From contig JAFADM010000546.1 in the NCBI GenBank assembly GCA_023424865.1, forward strand, positions 1 to 20,707: DNA of 20,707 nt, read 5' to 3'. A program made the position numbers and the translations under genes. Below the pieces are notes generated by a model. The model made no database searches. It worked only from the letters and a program-made list of their open reading frames with translations, and was not told the DNA's origin. Positions 1 through 7,490 of the stretch are shown piece after piece. How positions within the stretch are numbered: position 1 is the first letter of the stretch; each line of letters starts with the position of its first letter. This DNA comes from Bacillota bacterium (GTDB taxonomy: Bacteria > Bacillota_A > Clostridia > DSM-8532).

Positions 1-293
1 AGGAGAAAAAGGCTTCGGTTAAGTATCTGGGAGAGAAGCTTTTTTTGGATTCCGGTACGCTTACGCCCCTTCTTAAGAAAATGGAAGCCCAGGGTATTAT
101 TACACGGGAGCGCAGCGCTGAAGACGAGCGCAGTGTCATTATTACCATTACACAAGCAGGGGAGGACTTAAGGGATCAGGCGCTTAAAATTCCCGAGCAG
201 ATGGGTGGATGCATCCCTCTTACAAGAGAAGAAGCCCTTTCCTTTTTTCAAACGCTTTATAAGCTGCTGAACCACTTCAAGGAGAATGAGTAG
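1..293 (+). CDS. MarR-family regulator, OhrR-like (5' truncated)
   Basis: This is the C-terminal part of a winged-helix MarR-family transcription regulator; the gene begins before the window and the visible reading frame starts at base 3. The stretch from base 3 (KKASVKYLGEKLFLDSGTLT, then PLLKKMEAQG) is the recognition-helix region typical of OhrR-type MarR proteins. It is followed by the wing (ITRERSAEDERSVIITITQ, ending in TQAGEDL) and a C-terminal dimerisation helix. OhrR proteins repress organic-hydroperoxide resistance genes through an N-terminal reactive cysteine, but that part lies outside the window, so peroxide sensing cannot be confirmed. A TTG at 45 could be taken as a start, but it falls in the middle of the conserved DNA-binding domain. 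The gene ends 53 bases from the convergent dehydrogenase gene, with no clear terminator between them. Confidence 0.85.
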   Translation, partial: EKKASVKYLGEKLFLDSGTLTPLLKKMEAQGIITRERSAEDERSVIITITQAGEDLRDQALKIPEQMGGCIPLTREEALSFFQTLYKLLNHFKENE

Positions 294-325
294 AAGGGCT
301 TTTGCGGTTAGCTAAGCTTCCTGCA

Positions 326-355
326 CATGCCTCAGCTTTTCATGCCTCAGCTTTT
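326..355. repeat. 15-bp tandem duplication at the 3' end of the dehydrogenase gene
   Basis: Two perfect head-to-tail copies of CATGCCTCAGCTTTT lie at 326-340 and 341-355. The right copy contains the last codons and the stop codon of the leftward short-chain dehydrogenase, so the left copy repeats those codons and the stop just downstream of the gene. It looks like a recent slippage duplication with no effect on the protein. Confidence 0.8.
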
Positions 356-1165
356 AAAGATTATACCGTAAAGAATATCCACCAGCTTCTCAGGAAGCAG
401 TTCCATAAGGAGTAGGAGCTTACCGGTTCCTACTCTGTATTTGATCCTGGGATGTCTCGATTCCAATGCTTTTTTTACAGTATTAACCAGGCGGAGTGGG
501 TCATTTTTCTGATTTAGCTCCATAGCCATCATGGGCTTCATTTTAGTCAGAAGCTTTTTATAGTACTGTGTTTCAGATAAAGTCCTGTCAAAATAATCGT
601 TGACCTGCTGGGTGATATGGGTCTCATAGGAACCGGGCTGAATTTTAATGACGGGAATGCCTAAATAGATAAGCTCACGGCGAAGGCTGTCGTTATATGC
701 CTCAACTGCGTATTTTGACATAATGTAGGGACCTGCAAAGGGCTGGGGGGTCATCCATCCCGACTCGGAGCTGCAGTTGACAATGCGCCCGTTCCCTTTA
801 AGTATTAAATCGAAAAAGACGCGGTTTACCCTTGCCATTCCTACCGCATTAACTTCCAAAAGCCTTTCAATAAGAGTAACGCAGCTGCCTTCGATGAGGG
901 AGGTAAAGCCTGTTAAACCCGCGAAATTAACAACTGCATCCAGCCTGTCCGTATGGGCTTCCACAACCCGGAGCGCAGAATTGACACTTTCCTGGCTTGT
1001 CACATCCATTTTGACAGGTATGACGTTGGGGATTTTTTTTAGCTCCTCCAGTACGGCATCCTTTGTGCCCGCGGCATAAACAGTCCAGTTTTGAGTTTCG
1101 GACAAAGCCTTTACGCAAAGTAAGCCAAGTCCGCCTGTTCCACCGGTAAATAAAACCTGCTTCAT
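347..1165 (-). CDS. Short-chain dehydrogenase/reductase (classical SDR)
   Basis: This is a cytoplasmic NAD(P)-dependent oxidoreductase of the classical SDR family, 272 residues and so full length. The N-terminal Rossmann motif TGGTGGLG is at residues 7-14, and the structural NNAG motif appears as NFAG near residue 80. The catalytic serine lies in NCSSESG (about 130-136), and the YxxxK pair is Y147 and K151, followed by the usual PG turn (QPGSYETH). The sequence resembles SDRs grouped with retinol and 17-beta-hydroxysteroid dehydrogenases, but the substrate cannot be inferred. The gene lies 27 bases downstream of the AraC-type regulator on the same strand, so the two are probably one operon and that regulator may control it. 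A modest AGAGGCG ribosome site precedes the ATG. Confidence 0.9.
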   Translation of the reverse strand: MKQVLFTGGTGGLGLLCVKALSETQNWTVYAAGTKDAVLEELKKIPNVIPVKMDVTSQESVNSALRVVEAHTDRLDAVVNFAGLTGFTSLIEGSCVTLIERLLEVNAVGMARVNRVFFDLILKGNGRIVNCSSESGWMTPQPFAGPYIMSKYAVEAYNDSLRRELIYLGIPVIKIQPGSYETHITQQVNDYFDRTLSETQYYKKLLTKMKPMMAMELNQKNDPLRLVNTVKKALESRHPRIKYRVGTGKLLLLMELLPEKLVDILYGIIFKS

Positions 1166-1192
1166 GATTATGCGCCTCTTTTCCCTATAATT

Positions 1193-2500
1193 TTAATTAT
1201 CTTTAAGCCTTTCGCAAGTGTCGTTTTCGTTAAAATGACCCTCTTTCAGCCGGATGAAAATGCGGGTTTTTATTGACTGGATGTCAAAGCTGCCGCTGGC
1301 CTCATGGAGTGTAAAGGCCGGAGTGCAAGCCTCCTGAAAGCCGTTTTCGGCTATCCACCGGCGAAGGATGGCCTCAAGGGGTTCGGTGTCCGGGCAGCAG
1401 CTGCTTTCCAATATTCCATAGAGCCCTTCAGGTATATAAAGCCTCTTAAGGCTGCTTTCTGAAGGCAGCAGGACCTGTCCTTCCGGCTTAAGCCCGCAGG
1501 TACTGGATAGGCCGCTTTTAGAGACATAGAATAAGCGTGTTTCTTTCAAAAGGATAGGGTAGAAGGCTTCCATATAGTTAACAACAGCTTGAGAAGCCAC
1601 TTTTTCGTTTTCCGGGCCTGCTGCCGAGGCGGTTATAAAGCTTTGACCGGGATAGCGTGCCAGATGGATTTGATCATAATCCGCCCTTTTCTTAACAGGC
1701 AAATAAAGTATAAGCTTTTTTACACGGCCGTCCTTGTGAAGGTATTCCTCTAGGCAGCTTTCGCCGTCCCTGGTAAACATGCTGGTTCGAAGCCAGGTTG
1801 TAAAAAGATAATCCCAGGCCTTATTAATGGTATCCTCATGATAGGCAGCCGTTGTTTTGACATGGGTGACGGTTTGCCCGGGGAGAAAAGCTGCATCGCT
1901 AAAAGGGCTTTTCTTCAGCCTCCCGTAAAGATCCGGCCTGGCTTCCACCGCTAATTCATAGCAAAACCGCCCATCCTTCCCATAAACGTTATTTCCGAAT
2001 ATTCGACCTCCATAATCCGGCACAACCTCCAGCAGCTTATGAAAAGCAGTGTCTTCAATACCCTTACTGTCAGAGGCATAGTATTTGACTTTAAATCTTT
2101 CGGGCAGTGTCTCTGTGACAACGGAGACCTGTCTTGCTGTCTCACCGTTAAACATGGGAAAGTAATAGCAGCTGTCACCGGCCTTATAAGCAAGAGGGGT
2201 CATGCCGGTGGCTTCTTTTACAAAGCGGCATAAGGCCTGCTGGGAGCTGTAGCCGCATAAATAAGCAATTTCAGCCAGAGGAAGATCGGAGAACTTTATA
2301 AAGCTAAGGGCGTTGGAGACCCTTCGTTTTCGTATGTATTCCTTAACCGAATGCCCCGTATAGGTATAAAAATCCCTGTAAAGCTGCATAAGAGAGGTGA
2401 AGCCGGAAAGTGCGGCCTGACGGAGATTAATTTCCTCAGAAAGACGACTCTCTATGAACTTTACGGACTTTTTAAAGGCGGCTGTCTTGTTCAAGCGCAT
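1193..2500 (-). CDS. AraC-family regulator with N-terminal HTH and two GyrI-like effector modules
   Basis: This is a 435-residue transcription regulator. The AraC double helix-turn-helix is at the N terminus (about residues 10-107, with typical LAEIAYLCGYSSQQALCRFVK and GMTPLAY elements). This order, DNA-binding first, is that of Rob-type regulators rather than AraC itself. The rest looks like two consecutive small-molecule-binding modules of the GyrI/effector-binding type (about 125-272 and 274-425); the first has the family-like pattern FHKLLEVVPDYGGRIFGNN, while the second is a weaker match and partly inference. Most relatives carry one such module. The ATG follows GGAGG by only three bases; a TTG two codons later has better spacing (nine bases) and is an alternative start. 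The dehydrogenase gene follows in the same transcript. Confidence 0.85.
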   Translation of the reverse strand: MRLNKTAAFKKSVKFIESRLSEEINLRQAALSGFTSLMQLYRDFYTYTGHSVKEYIRKRRVSNALSFIKFSDLPLAEIAYLCGYSSQQALCRFVKEATGMTPLAYKAGDSCYYFPMFNGETARQVSVVTETLPERFKVKYYASDSKGIEDTAFHKLLEVVPDYGGRIFGNNVYGKDGRFCYELAVEARPDLYGRLKKSPFSDAAFLPGQTVTHVKTTAAYHEDTINKAWDYLFTTWLRTSMFTRDGESCLEEYLHKDGRVKKLILYLPVKKRADYDQIHLARYPGQSFITASAAGPENEKVASQAVVNYMEAFYPILLKETRLFYVSKSGLSSTCGLKPEGQVLLPSESSLKRLYIPEGLYGILESSCCPDTEPLEAILRRWIAENGFQEACTPAFTLHEASGSFDIQSIKTRIFIRLKEGHFNENDTCERLKDN

Positions 2501-2706
2501 ACACCTCCGAATTCCAATATCTCTTCAAATTTTAACACGTTTTATTAAAGGGTGTCTCCGGAATAGAGAATTTTCGTGTTCAATTAGAACGTAATTATGA
2601 GTTTGCCGGAACTTAATGGTGCAACTGCTGCAAGAGTTTGCGGGGAATCACAAATAGCCATTTGCAGGACATAGCGGGGAAAGTGCCGGTGGCAGGCGGA
2701 AGAGGG
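2501..2706. other. Intergenic region between divergent operons
   Basis: About 320 bases separate the leftward AraC/SDR operon from the rightward acetyltransferase operon. The right end holds the promoter described separately. In the remaining part I see no open gene, RNA motif or convincing hairpin; it must also hold the leftward promoter, but no good sigma-A match stood out. Confidence 0.5.
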
Positions 2707-2736
2707 TTGCATAAATATACTGCTATAATGTATAAT
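2707..2736 (+). promoter_or_regulatory. Candidate sigma-A promoter for the acetyltransferase/nitroreductase operon
   Basis: TTGCAT (2707-2712) and a perfect TATAAT (2731-2736) are separated by 18 bases. A second perfect TATAAT at 2724-2729 is preceded by TG one base upstream, giving an extended -10 that would not need a -35. Either would start transcription about 75-90 bases before the acetyltransferase ATG. Confidence 0.55.
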
Positions 2737-2818
2737 TATGCAAAGGTGCTTCAATATAAGCCGGCAAATGCGGTTAATGCAGCCATGGCTTAATTAGTGA
2801 GCTAAAAGGAGGAATAGC

Positions 2819-3562
2819 ATGGTAAAATTATTTGAGGAGTTATCCATGAACGCCTGGCCCGCTTTTCAGACCCTACTCTTTGACGGATGGATCCTGCGGC
2901 TGGCTGAGGGCTATACCAAAAGGGCAAATTCCATATCGCCGCTCTATGGTTCAAGTCAGAATGATAATGATAAATTGGCCTTTTGCGAGGCTTTTTACGG
3001 GAAACAGGGGCTTCCGGCCATCTTTAAGCTTACAGATGAAGGCTGTCCGGATAAGCTGGATCATTTGCTTGAAAAACGCGGCTACCTGAGACTGGATGAA
3101 ACCGCCCTCATGGTGCTGAAACTAAGTAAAGAAGATGAATTCCCTGTAAAAGGGAGCGTTTCCCTTAACTGGGGGCTAAGTGAAGATTGGCTGGAAAATT
3201 ATTTTCAGTGCTCAAAGGATCTTTCACTGACGAACAGAGTTACAGCCCGCAGACTTTTGGGAAATATAAAGGGTGCCCTGGTGACGGCCAAGGCCACGCA
3301 GGAGAAGAAGCCATGCGGGTTTGGGCTGGGTGTTATGGAGCGGGGCTACCTGGGTATATTTGATATACTTGTATCAGAGGACTTTAGAAGAAAAGGTGTT
3401 GGCCGGGCAGTCATGGAAGGCCTTCTTAGCAGTGGCCGGGAAGCAGGTGCCCACACCGCCTATCTTCAGGTAGTAAAAGGAAACACGCCGGCGGAAAGGC
3501 TTTATGAAGGTCTGGGATTTAAAAAGGCATACAGCTATTGGTATCGGAAGCAGCCGGTATGA
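2819..3562 (+). CDS. GNAT-family N-acetyltransferase
   Basis: This is a 247-residue acetyl-CoA-dependent acetyltransferase. The C-terminal half has the GNAT core: the acetyl-CoA pyrophosphate loop RRKGVGRA at residues 190-197, preceded by GIFDILVSEDF and followed by the typical NTPAERLYEGLGF segment. The N-terminal half (about 1-110) is a less conserved region seen in the longer GNAT proteins. An AAAGGAGG ribosome site lies seven bases upstream of the ATG. The nitroreductase begins 16 bases after the stop, so the two are co-transcribed. The acetyl acceptor is unknown; proteins of this shape often modify small amines, antibiotics or amino acids, but nothing here distinguishes these. Confidence 0.88.
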   Translation: MVKLFEELSMNAWPAFQTLLFDGWILRLAEGYTKRANSISPLYGSSQNDNDKLAFCEAFYGKQGLPAIFKLTDEGCPDKLDHLLEKRGYLRLDETALMVLKLSKEDEFPVKGSVSLNWGLSEDWLENYFQCSKDLSLTNRVTARRLLGNIKGALVTAKATQEKKPCGFGLGVMERGYLGIFDILVSEDFRRKGVGRAVMEGLLSSGREAGAHTAYLQVVKGNTPAERLYEGLGFKKAYSYWYRKQPV

Positions 3563-3578
3563 AAGGACGTAAAAAGAA

Positions 3579-4109
3579 ATGGATAAAGGGTTTAAGGATT
3601 TGGTACTGACAAGAAGAAGCATTCGGGCATTCCAGAAAAAGAAAGTGGAAAAGGAGAAAGTGGATTTTCTTATTACCTGTGGCCTGGCGGCACCCTCGTC
3701 ACGGGCACGAAGACCCTGGGAATTAATTGTTGTGGATGATGGTGAGAAGCTGGAGGGTCTTTCCCAAAGCAGGGAGCACGGCGCCAACTTTCTCGCTGAC
3801 GCGCCGTTAGCCATTGTTGTTGCAGCCAATCCGGAGCTTTGCGATGTGTGGGTAGAGGACGCATCCATTCTGGCATCCTACATTCAGCTGGCTGCTCATT
3901 CCCTGGGCCTGGGCTCCTGTTGGATACAGGTAAGGGAACGCGTTCAGAAGGAGTCGGTTCCAACCCAGGAGGTAATAAAGACACTATTAAGTATACCCGC
4001 CCACTATAAAGTGGAATGCGTAATCGCCGTTGGTTATCCCGCAGAGGAAAAGAAGCCGGTGACGGAAGAGTCACTTCTTCGCAGCAAGGTTCATTTCAAT
4101 GCCTTTTAA
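3579..4109 (+). CDS. Nitroreductase-family FMN oxidoreductase
   Basis: This is a 176-residue protein of the nitroreductase superfamily, which are FMN-dependent, usually homodimeric NAD(P)H oxidoreductases. The N-terminal FMN-phosphate motif is RRSIR (residues 12-16), followed by the conserved APSSRARRPWELIVV segment. The central GLGSCWIQ segment and the C-terminal VGYPAEEKKP are typical of the short clostridial members. No ferredoxin domain is fused. The natural substrate could be a nitroaromatic, a quinone or a flavin. It is the second gene of the acetyltransferase operon, and its ribosome site AAAGGA overlaps the end of the upstream gene. No hairpin terminator was found after it. Confidence 0.9.
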   Translation: MDKGFKDLVLTRRSIRAFQKKKVEKEKVDFLITCGLAAPSSRARRPWELIVVDDGEKLEGLSQSREHGANFLADAPLAIVVAANPELCDVWVEDASILASYIQLAAHSLGLGSCWIQVRERVQKESVPTQEVIKTLLSIPAHYKVECVIAVGYPAEEKKPVTEESLLRSKVHFNAF

Positions 4110-4143
4110 TTTCTTTTCCGTTATTAAAAAGGCAGACTGGTAC

Positions 4144-4172
4144 TGGACTTTAACAGGCTGAAACGGTAATAT
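4144..4172 (+). promoter_or_regulatory. Candidate promoter for the cupin-AraC regulator
   Basis: TGGACT (4144-4149) and TAATAT (4167-4172) are separated by exactly 17 bases, each matching four of six sigma-A consensus positions. Downstream, a small dyad (AGTAT/ATACT, 4174-4188) and a hairpin (GCGGA/TCCGC, 4189-4210) lie just before the ribosome site at 4214-4220, and could be an operator or a weak leader structure. Confidence 0.4.
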
Positions 4173-4231
4173 GAGTATAGCCGATACTGCGGAAGGGGCT
4201 AATAATCCGCCTTAAAGGAGTAAGCCTTCCT

Positions 4232-5107
4232 ATGAAGGAAAATCAGGCGAAAGTCATAAAAATAGACGATGAGGTCATCCTGGACCTCTGCAATTTTAAA
4301 ATAAATCCCTTTGCTTCCGACAAGCAACGCTTGAGCCATAGCCACCCAAAGCTTGAAATCTCACTTGTAAAAGAGGGCAGGGGCGTATACTGTGTTGAAG
4401 ACAGAACCTATGAAATGCAGGAAGGGGACATTTTTCTCTTCAACAACATAGAGAGTCATGTCATCAGAGAGGTTACATCAAAAAATGCCATGATTAATAT
4501 GGTAATTCATTTTGAGCCTAAGCTTATCTGTTCTTTTGAAAGCTATTGGTTTGATGTCCGGTATTTGAAAATCTTTTTTGACAGAGGCGAAAGCTTTCAA
4601 AACAGGCTGGACCGGCATAATCCTGCGGTAAAGGAAATCCGGGAGCAGATGCTGGCCATAGAACAGGAATTTATCCAGGCCAGTCCCGAGTACGAGCAAA
4701 TGGTCAAGGTTAAGCTATTAAACCTTCTGGTTCTGCTGGTGAGGCACTTTGGCAGCAAAACAGAGCCCGGAGAGAGCCTGCAGGCTAAAAAAAAGGATTT
4801 GGTTCATATGAACCATGTATATCGTTACATTGACCATCATCTGGGAGAAGAAATCCGCCTTGAGGACGCCGCCGCAACCCTCTACATGCATCCGGCCTAT
4901 TTTTCCACATTTTTCAAGAAATACAATGGCATTGCCTTTACAAGGTATGTTGCAATGAAACGCGTTTATAGGGCGGTGGACTACCTAAAGGCAAGCGATA
5001 AATCCATATTGGAAATTGCAGGCCTATGCGGCTTTAATAATGCGGCACATTTTAACAAGACCTTCAAAACCATTACCGGCACAGTCCCTTCAAGCTACAG
5101 AAAATAA
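4232..5107 (+). CDS. AraC-family regulator with N-terminal cupin sensor
   Basis: This is a 291-residue regulator with the canonical AraC architecture. The N-terminal beta-barrel cupin, the sugar-sensing fold (about residues 25-95), has a histidine-rich start SHSHPKLEISLVKEGRG and the turn EMQEGDIFLFNN. An alpha-helical linker follows, then the AraC double helix-turn-helix (about 190-290) with IRLEDAAATLYMHPAYFSTF and ILEIAGLCGFNNAAHFNKTFK. Such proteins usually respond to sugars or sugar derivatives and bind direct-repeat half-sites. It lies directly beside the sugar-oxidation locus, separated by a terminator, so it is the best local candidate to regulate those genes; this is inference from position. 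The AAAGGAG ribosome site is 11 bases before the ATG, a slightly long spacing. Confidence 0.88.
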   Translation: MKENQAKVIKIDDEVILDLCNFKINPFASDKQRLSHSHPKLEISLVKEGRGVYCVEDRTYEMQEGDIFLFNNIESHVIREVTSKNAMINMVIHFEPKLICSFESYWFDVRYLKIFFDRGESFQNRLDRHNPAVKEIREQMLAIEQEFIQASPEYEQMVKVKLLNLLVLLVRHFGSKTEPGESLQAKKKDLVHMNHVYRYIDHHLGEEIRLEDAAATLYMHPAYFSTFFKKYNGIAFTRYVAMKRVYRAVDYLKASDKSILEIAGLCGFNNAAHFNKTFKTITGTVPSSYRK

Positions 5108-5122
5108 AGGTGAATAAAAATA

Positions 5123-5153
5123 GGGCTCATTCACAAAGGAATGAGCCTCTTTT
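5123..5153 (+). terminator. Factor-independent terminator after the cupin-AraC gene
   Basis: A perfect 9-bp stem (GGCTCATTC at 5124-5132 with GAATGAGCC at 5139-5147) has a 6-base loop and is followed by TCTTTT. It starts 16 bases after the stop codon. Confidence 0.9.
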
Positions 5154-5155
5154 GA

Positions 5156-5215
5156 TAGCCATTTGCGTAAGCAAATCAGGCTAAAAGGGAGGGCGTTCGA
5201 CGCCCTCGAGCTTTT
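5156..5215. repeat. Cluster of inverted repeats between convergent genes
   Basis: Two hairpins follow the terminator. The first is TAGCC-ATTTGC (5156-5166) pairing with GCAAAT-GGCTA (5171-5183, with a two-base bulge) around a GTAA loop. The second is GAGGGCGT (5189-5196) pairing with ACGCCCTC (5200-5207), flanked by AAAAG (5183-5187) and CTTTT (5211-5215), which can extend it. The symmetric A-tract/T-tract arrangement would allow a bidirectional terminator; an interspersed palindromic element is the alternative. Confidence 0.6.
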
Positions 5216-5231
5216 GATTAATTTGTTTGAA

Positions 5232-5257
5232 TGAAAGCAGGAGGCGTTTTCTCCTGC
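5232..5257 (-). terminator. Likely terminator of the leftward ThuA/oxidoreductase operon
   Basis: A 7-bp perfect stem GCAGGAG/CTCCTGC (5237-5243 and 5251-5257) with a 7-base loop lies 15 bases after the oxidoreductase stop. On the minus strand it is followed by TTTCATT, a weak T-tract. Confidence 0.55.
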
Positions 5258-5272
5258 AATAAAGCTGCTGTT

Positions 5273-6343
5273 TTAAAGCTTAACTTCACTTCCGGTTTGT
5301 GCCGACTGGTAAATGGCTGTAAGTATTTTTATCATATCCACACCCTGCTGGGGTACGAAGATGGGTGTTTCCTCACCGCGGATGCAGGCTATGAAATGGC
5401 GGATGTAACGGGCATGCTGACCTGCCTCTGCCGTTCCTAAATTGGGCTTGATATCGGTGGTAATTCCCACGGCTTCCCCGAACAGCTTTAACTCACTGTC
5501 GGTGGAATGGTATTTTGCCCCGGCCTTGGTCCCTAGGAGCTCCACATATTTATCTTCGCTTTCGATATTGGAGGCCCAGCTGAACTCTATGGCAAGGCTG
5601 GCTCCGTTATCAAATTTGATAAAGCCCATGGCCAGATCCTCAACATCAAAGGTTCCCCCCGCTTTGCTTTCGCCGAAAGCGGCATTGGCAGAGTCCGCTT
5701 TTGTGTCCTCGTTGGCAAATTTGCAATAGGTAGAGCCTGTTACGGACACCGGCGTGGGGCTGCCCATAAGCCAGATGGACACATCAATCATGTGAACGCC
5801 CAGATCAATTAAGGGACCGCCCCCGGACTGAGCCTTGGTGGTGAACCAGCCGCCCTTGCCCGGAATGCCTCTGCGGCGTACCCAGCCGCATTTGGCTGCA
5901 TAGATTTCACCCAGGTTTCCTTCAGTGATATATTTTTTCAGAAATTGGATTTTTCCGTCATAACGGTTATTGCGCATGACCATGAGAAGTTTGCCTGCTT
6001 TTTCGCTTGCCGCCTTCATTTTAAGGGCCTCTTCCACACTTACGGCATCGGGTTTTTCACAGATAACATGCTTTCCCTTCTCAAAGGCCGCAACGGCGAT
6101 GATGGAATGGAGGTAGTTGGGAGTGCAGATGCTTACGGCATCCAGCTCTTCAAGTTCCAAAATCTCCCTGTAATCCTCAAAGACATGGGGAACCTTGAAA
6201 TCCTCAGCTGCTTTAACAACTTTTTCGCGTACAATATCACACACTGCAATGAGCTCCACTCCGGGAGTGTCGCTTAAGGTGGGAAGATGAAAGGCTCTTG
6301 CAATTCCGCCTGTACCTATAACACCAACTTTAAGTGTTTTCAT
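5273..6343 (-). CDS. Gfo/Idh/MocA-family NAD(P)-dependent oxidoreductase (leftward arm)
   Basis: This 356-residue cytoplasmic sugar or cyclitol dehydrogenase has the two-domain Gfo/Idh/MocA fold. The N-terminal Rossmann domain has the dinucleotide motif VIGTGGIARA (about 8-17) and the acidic residue AVCD at 33-36. The EKP motif has the catalytic lysine K97. In the C-terminal domain, GGGPLIDLGVHMID holds the conserved D180 and H184, the second catalytic pair of inositol and glucoside dehydrogenases in this family. Length is normal. GGAGG lies seven bases before the ATG, and the gene starts 21 bases after the ThuA-like gene. It is more distant from the two oxidoreductases of the rightward arm than they are from each other, which suggests a separate step. 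Confidence 0.93.
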   Translation of the reverse strand: MKTLKVGVIGTGGIARAFHLPTLSDTPGVELIAVCDIVREKVVKAAEDFKVPHVFEDYREILELEELDAVSICTPNYLHSIIAVAAFEKGKHVICEKPDAVSVEEALKMKAASEKAGKLLMVMRNNRYDGKIQFLKKYITEGNLGEIYAAKCGWVRRRGIPGKGGWFTTKAQSGGGPLIDLGVHMIDVSIWLMGSPTPVSVTGSTYCKFANEDTKADSANAAFGESKAGGTFDVEDLAMGFIKFDNGASLAIEFSWASNIESEDKYVELLGTKAGAKYHSTDSELKLFGEAVGITTDIKPNLGTAEAGQHARYIRHFIACIRGEETPIFVPQQGVDMIKILTAIYQSAQTGSEVKL

Positions 6344-6364
6344 GGCAAAACCTCCGTAAGTTTA

Positions 6365-7096
6365 TTAATCCAGGGGCTCCAGGGGTTGAGTGTGGGGGCA
6401 ATCCAGCTTATCCAGCTTATTTTCAGTATAAGCCCATTCGGCGGCGTTTTTAAGAACCAGCTGTACATTTTCATCGTGAAAAGTGGGGAAGGTTTCATGT
6501 CCAGGCTGAAAATAAAATACCTTTCCGCGCCCTCTCTGATAGGTGCAGCCGCTTCTGAAAACCTCACCGCCCTTGAACCATCCGATAAACACCAAATCGT
6601 CGGGTTTGGGGATATCAAAGCGTTCGCCGTAGGTTTCCTCGTGAGGGAGTTCAAAATAAGGAGGCAGCCCCTTTGCAATGGGATGATTGGGCTCAATTAC
6701 CCACAATCGTTCCTTATCGCCGTTTTCACGCCAGGTGAGAGTACCGCTGGTTCCCATGAGTCTTCTGAATATTTTGGACATATGAGCTGAATGTAGAGCT
6801 ACAAGGCCCATGCCACGAAGCACTCTTTCATAGACTCTCTCCACGACATCGTCGCTGACCTTGTGATGGGCCATATGTCCCCACCAGAAGAGCACGTCGG
6901 TATTGTCCAAAACTTCTTCGGTAAGTCCATGTTCCGGATCATCCAATACCGCGCATTTAGCCTCTATACCTTCAAACCGGTTTAAATAATCCGCAATGGC
7001 ACCATGTATGCCCTTGGGATAGATTTGCGCTACCTCAGCATGGGTTTTCTCATGCTGAAATTCATTCCAAACGGTTACTTTAATCGTTTTTCCCAT
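6365..7096 (-). CDS. ThuA-like protein (trehalose-utilisation family)
   Basis: This is a ThuA-family protein of 243 residues with a class I glutamine-amidotransferase-like fold. Visible features are the N-terminal [22 protein letters not shown], the [10 protein letters not shown] strand-turn, [19 protein letters not shown], and the C-terminal [20 protein letters not shown], which is diagnostic for the family. In rhizobia ThuA works with the Gfo/Idh/MocA enzyme ThuB in catabolism of trehalose and related disaccharides through 3-keto derivatives; here an oxidoreductase of that family follows immediately. Two ATGs are present, at 7102 and 7096. GGAGG (7104-7108) is only one base from the first and seven from the second, so I chose the second. 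The precise reaction of ThuA proteins is not firmly settled. Confidence 0.9.
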   Translation of the reverse strand: MGKTIKVTVWNEFQHEKTHAEVAQIYPKGIHGAIADYLNRFEGIEAKCAVLDDPEHGLTEEVLDNTDVLFWWGHMAHHKVSDDVVERVYERVLRGMGLVALHSAHMSKIFRRLMGTSGTLTWRENGDKERLWVIEPNHPIAKGLPPYFELPHEETYGERFDIPKPDDLVFIGWFKGGEVFRSGCTYQRGRGKVFYFQPGHETFPTFHDENVQLVLKNAAEWAYTENKLDKLDCPHTQPLEPLD

Positions 7097-7184
7097 TTTC
7101 ATTCCTCCGTAATATTTTTACTGCCGTTGCTTAGCTTGCTGTTTTCCTGTTGCCGCTATTCGGGTCAGGATGATTTACACGCTA

Positions 7185-7216
7185 ATTATAAAATGTAAGT
7201 CCGGGCTAATCTTCAA
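7185..7216 (-). promoter_or_regulatory. Weak promoter candidate for the leftward ThuA operon
   Basis: Reading the minus strand, TTGAAG (7211-7216) and a perfect TATAAT (7185-7190) are 20 bases apart. The -10 is perfect but the spacing is long, so an activator may be needed or the -35 may be wrong. It would place the transcript start about 80 bases before the ThuA start. Confidence 0.35.
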
Positions 7217-7381
7217 TTTTTTAAAGGAAAAGTTCAACTATATAAAGCATCTTTCGTTCTCAGGCCCTCAATCCGCCAACAGCGGTTTTCTTGAAGGGTG
7301 GTTTCCATGGACGCTTACAGTCTGTAAGACGTCAGGGTTTTTTGAGGGTATGGCGTGATTCCAGAGTATGCCAAACTCTGC
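7217..7381. other. Non-coding region between the two sugar-locus arms
   Basis: I see no credible gene here. It contains a small CCGC/GCGG dyad near 7273-7285, the orphan terminator-like hairpin at 7310-7343, and a dyad CAGAGT/ACTCTG (7362-7367 and 7375-7380) ending one base before the -35 of the PAS gene promoter. The latter is well placed for an operator or activator site. Confidence 0.5.
7310..7343 (+). terminator. Terminator-like hairpin without an upstream gene
   Basis: GACG-CTTAC (7310-7318) pairs with GTAAG-CGTC (7324-7333, one bulged A), and six Ts follow at 7338-7343. The inner part CTTACAG-T-CTGTAAG is also a perfect 15-base palindrome, so it could equally be a protein-binding site. 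Confidence 0.45.
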
Positions 7382-7410
7382 TTGACGCTTTAATTGAGAT
7401 GTTATAGGAT
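7382..7410 (+). promoter_or_regulatory. Candidate sigma-A promoter of the PAS gene
   Basis: TTGACG (7382-7387, five of six consensus bases) and TAGGAT (7405-7410, four of six) are separated by 17 bases. Transcription would start near 7417 and leave a structured leader of about 110 bases. Confidence 0.55.
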
Positions 7411-7425
7411 TGGATTAGCCTGTAG

Positions 7426-7490
7426 AGGTCGTTGTCGCAGGACAGCGACCTTTACTGCTGTAAAGAACTAAAAAGCAGAATAGTTCTTTA
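7426..7490 (+). promoter_or_regulatory. Structured 5' leader of the PAS gene (two hairpins)
   Basis: Hairpin 1 has an 11-bp stem (7426-7436 with 7441-7451, one G-T pair) and a GCAG loop. Hairpin 2 is a perfect 10-bp stem TAAAGAACTA (7461-7470) with TAGTTCTTTA (7481-7490) and a 10-base loop. CTGCT (about 7454-7458) can alternatively pair with AGCAG in the loop of hairpin 2, so mutually exclusive folds are possible. No known riboswitch class was recognised. Confidence 0.5.

Noticed and set aside
45..47. TTG as start of the first gene
   Set aside because: It lies inside the conserved MarR DNA-binding domain, which continues upstream in the same frame to base 3; the gene is simply cut by the window edge.
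7170..7358. Possible 62-residue protein in the divergent intergenic region
   Set aside because: No good ribosome site, no recognisable domain, and it crosses the promoter-like and hairpin elements.
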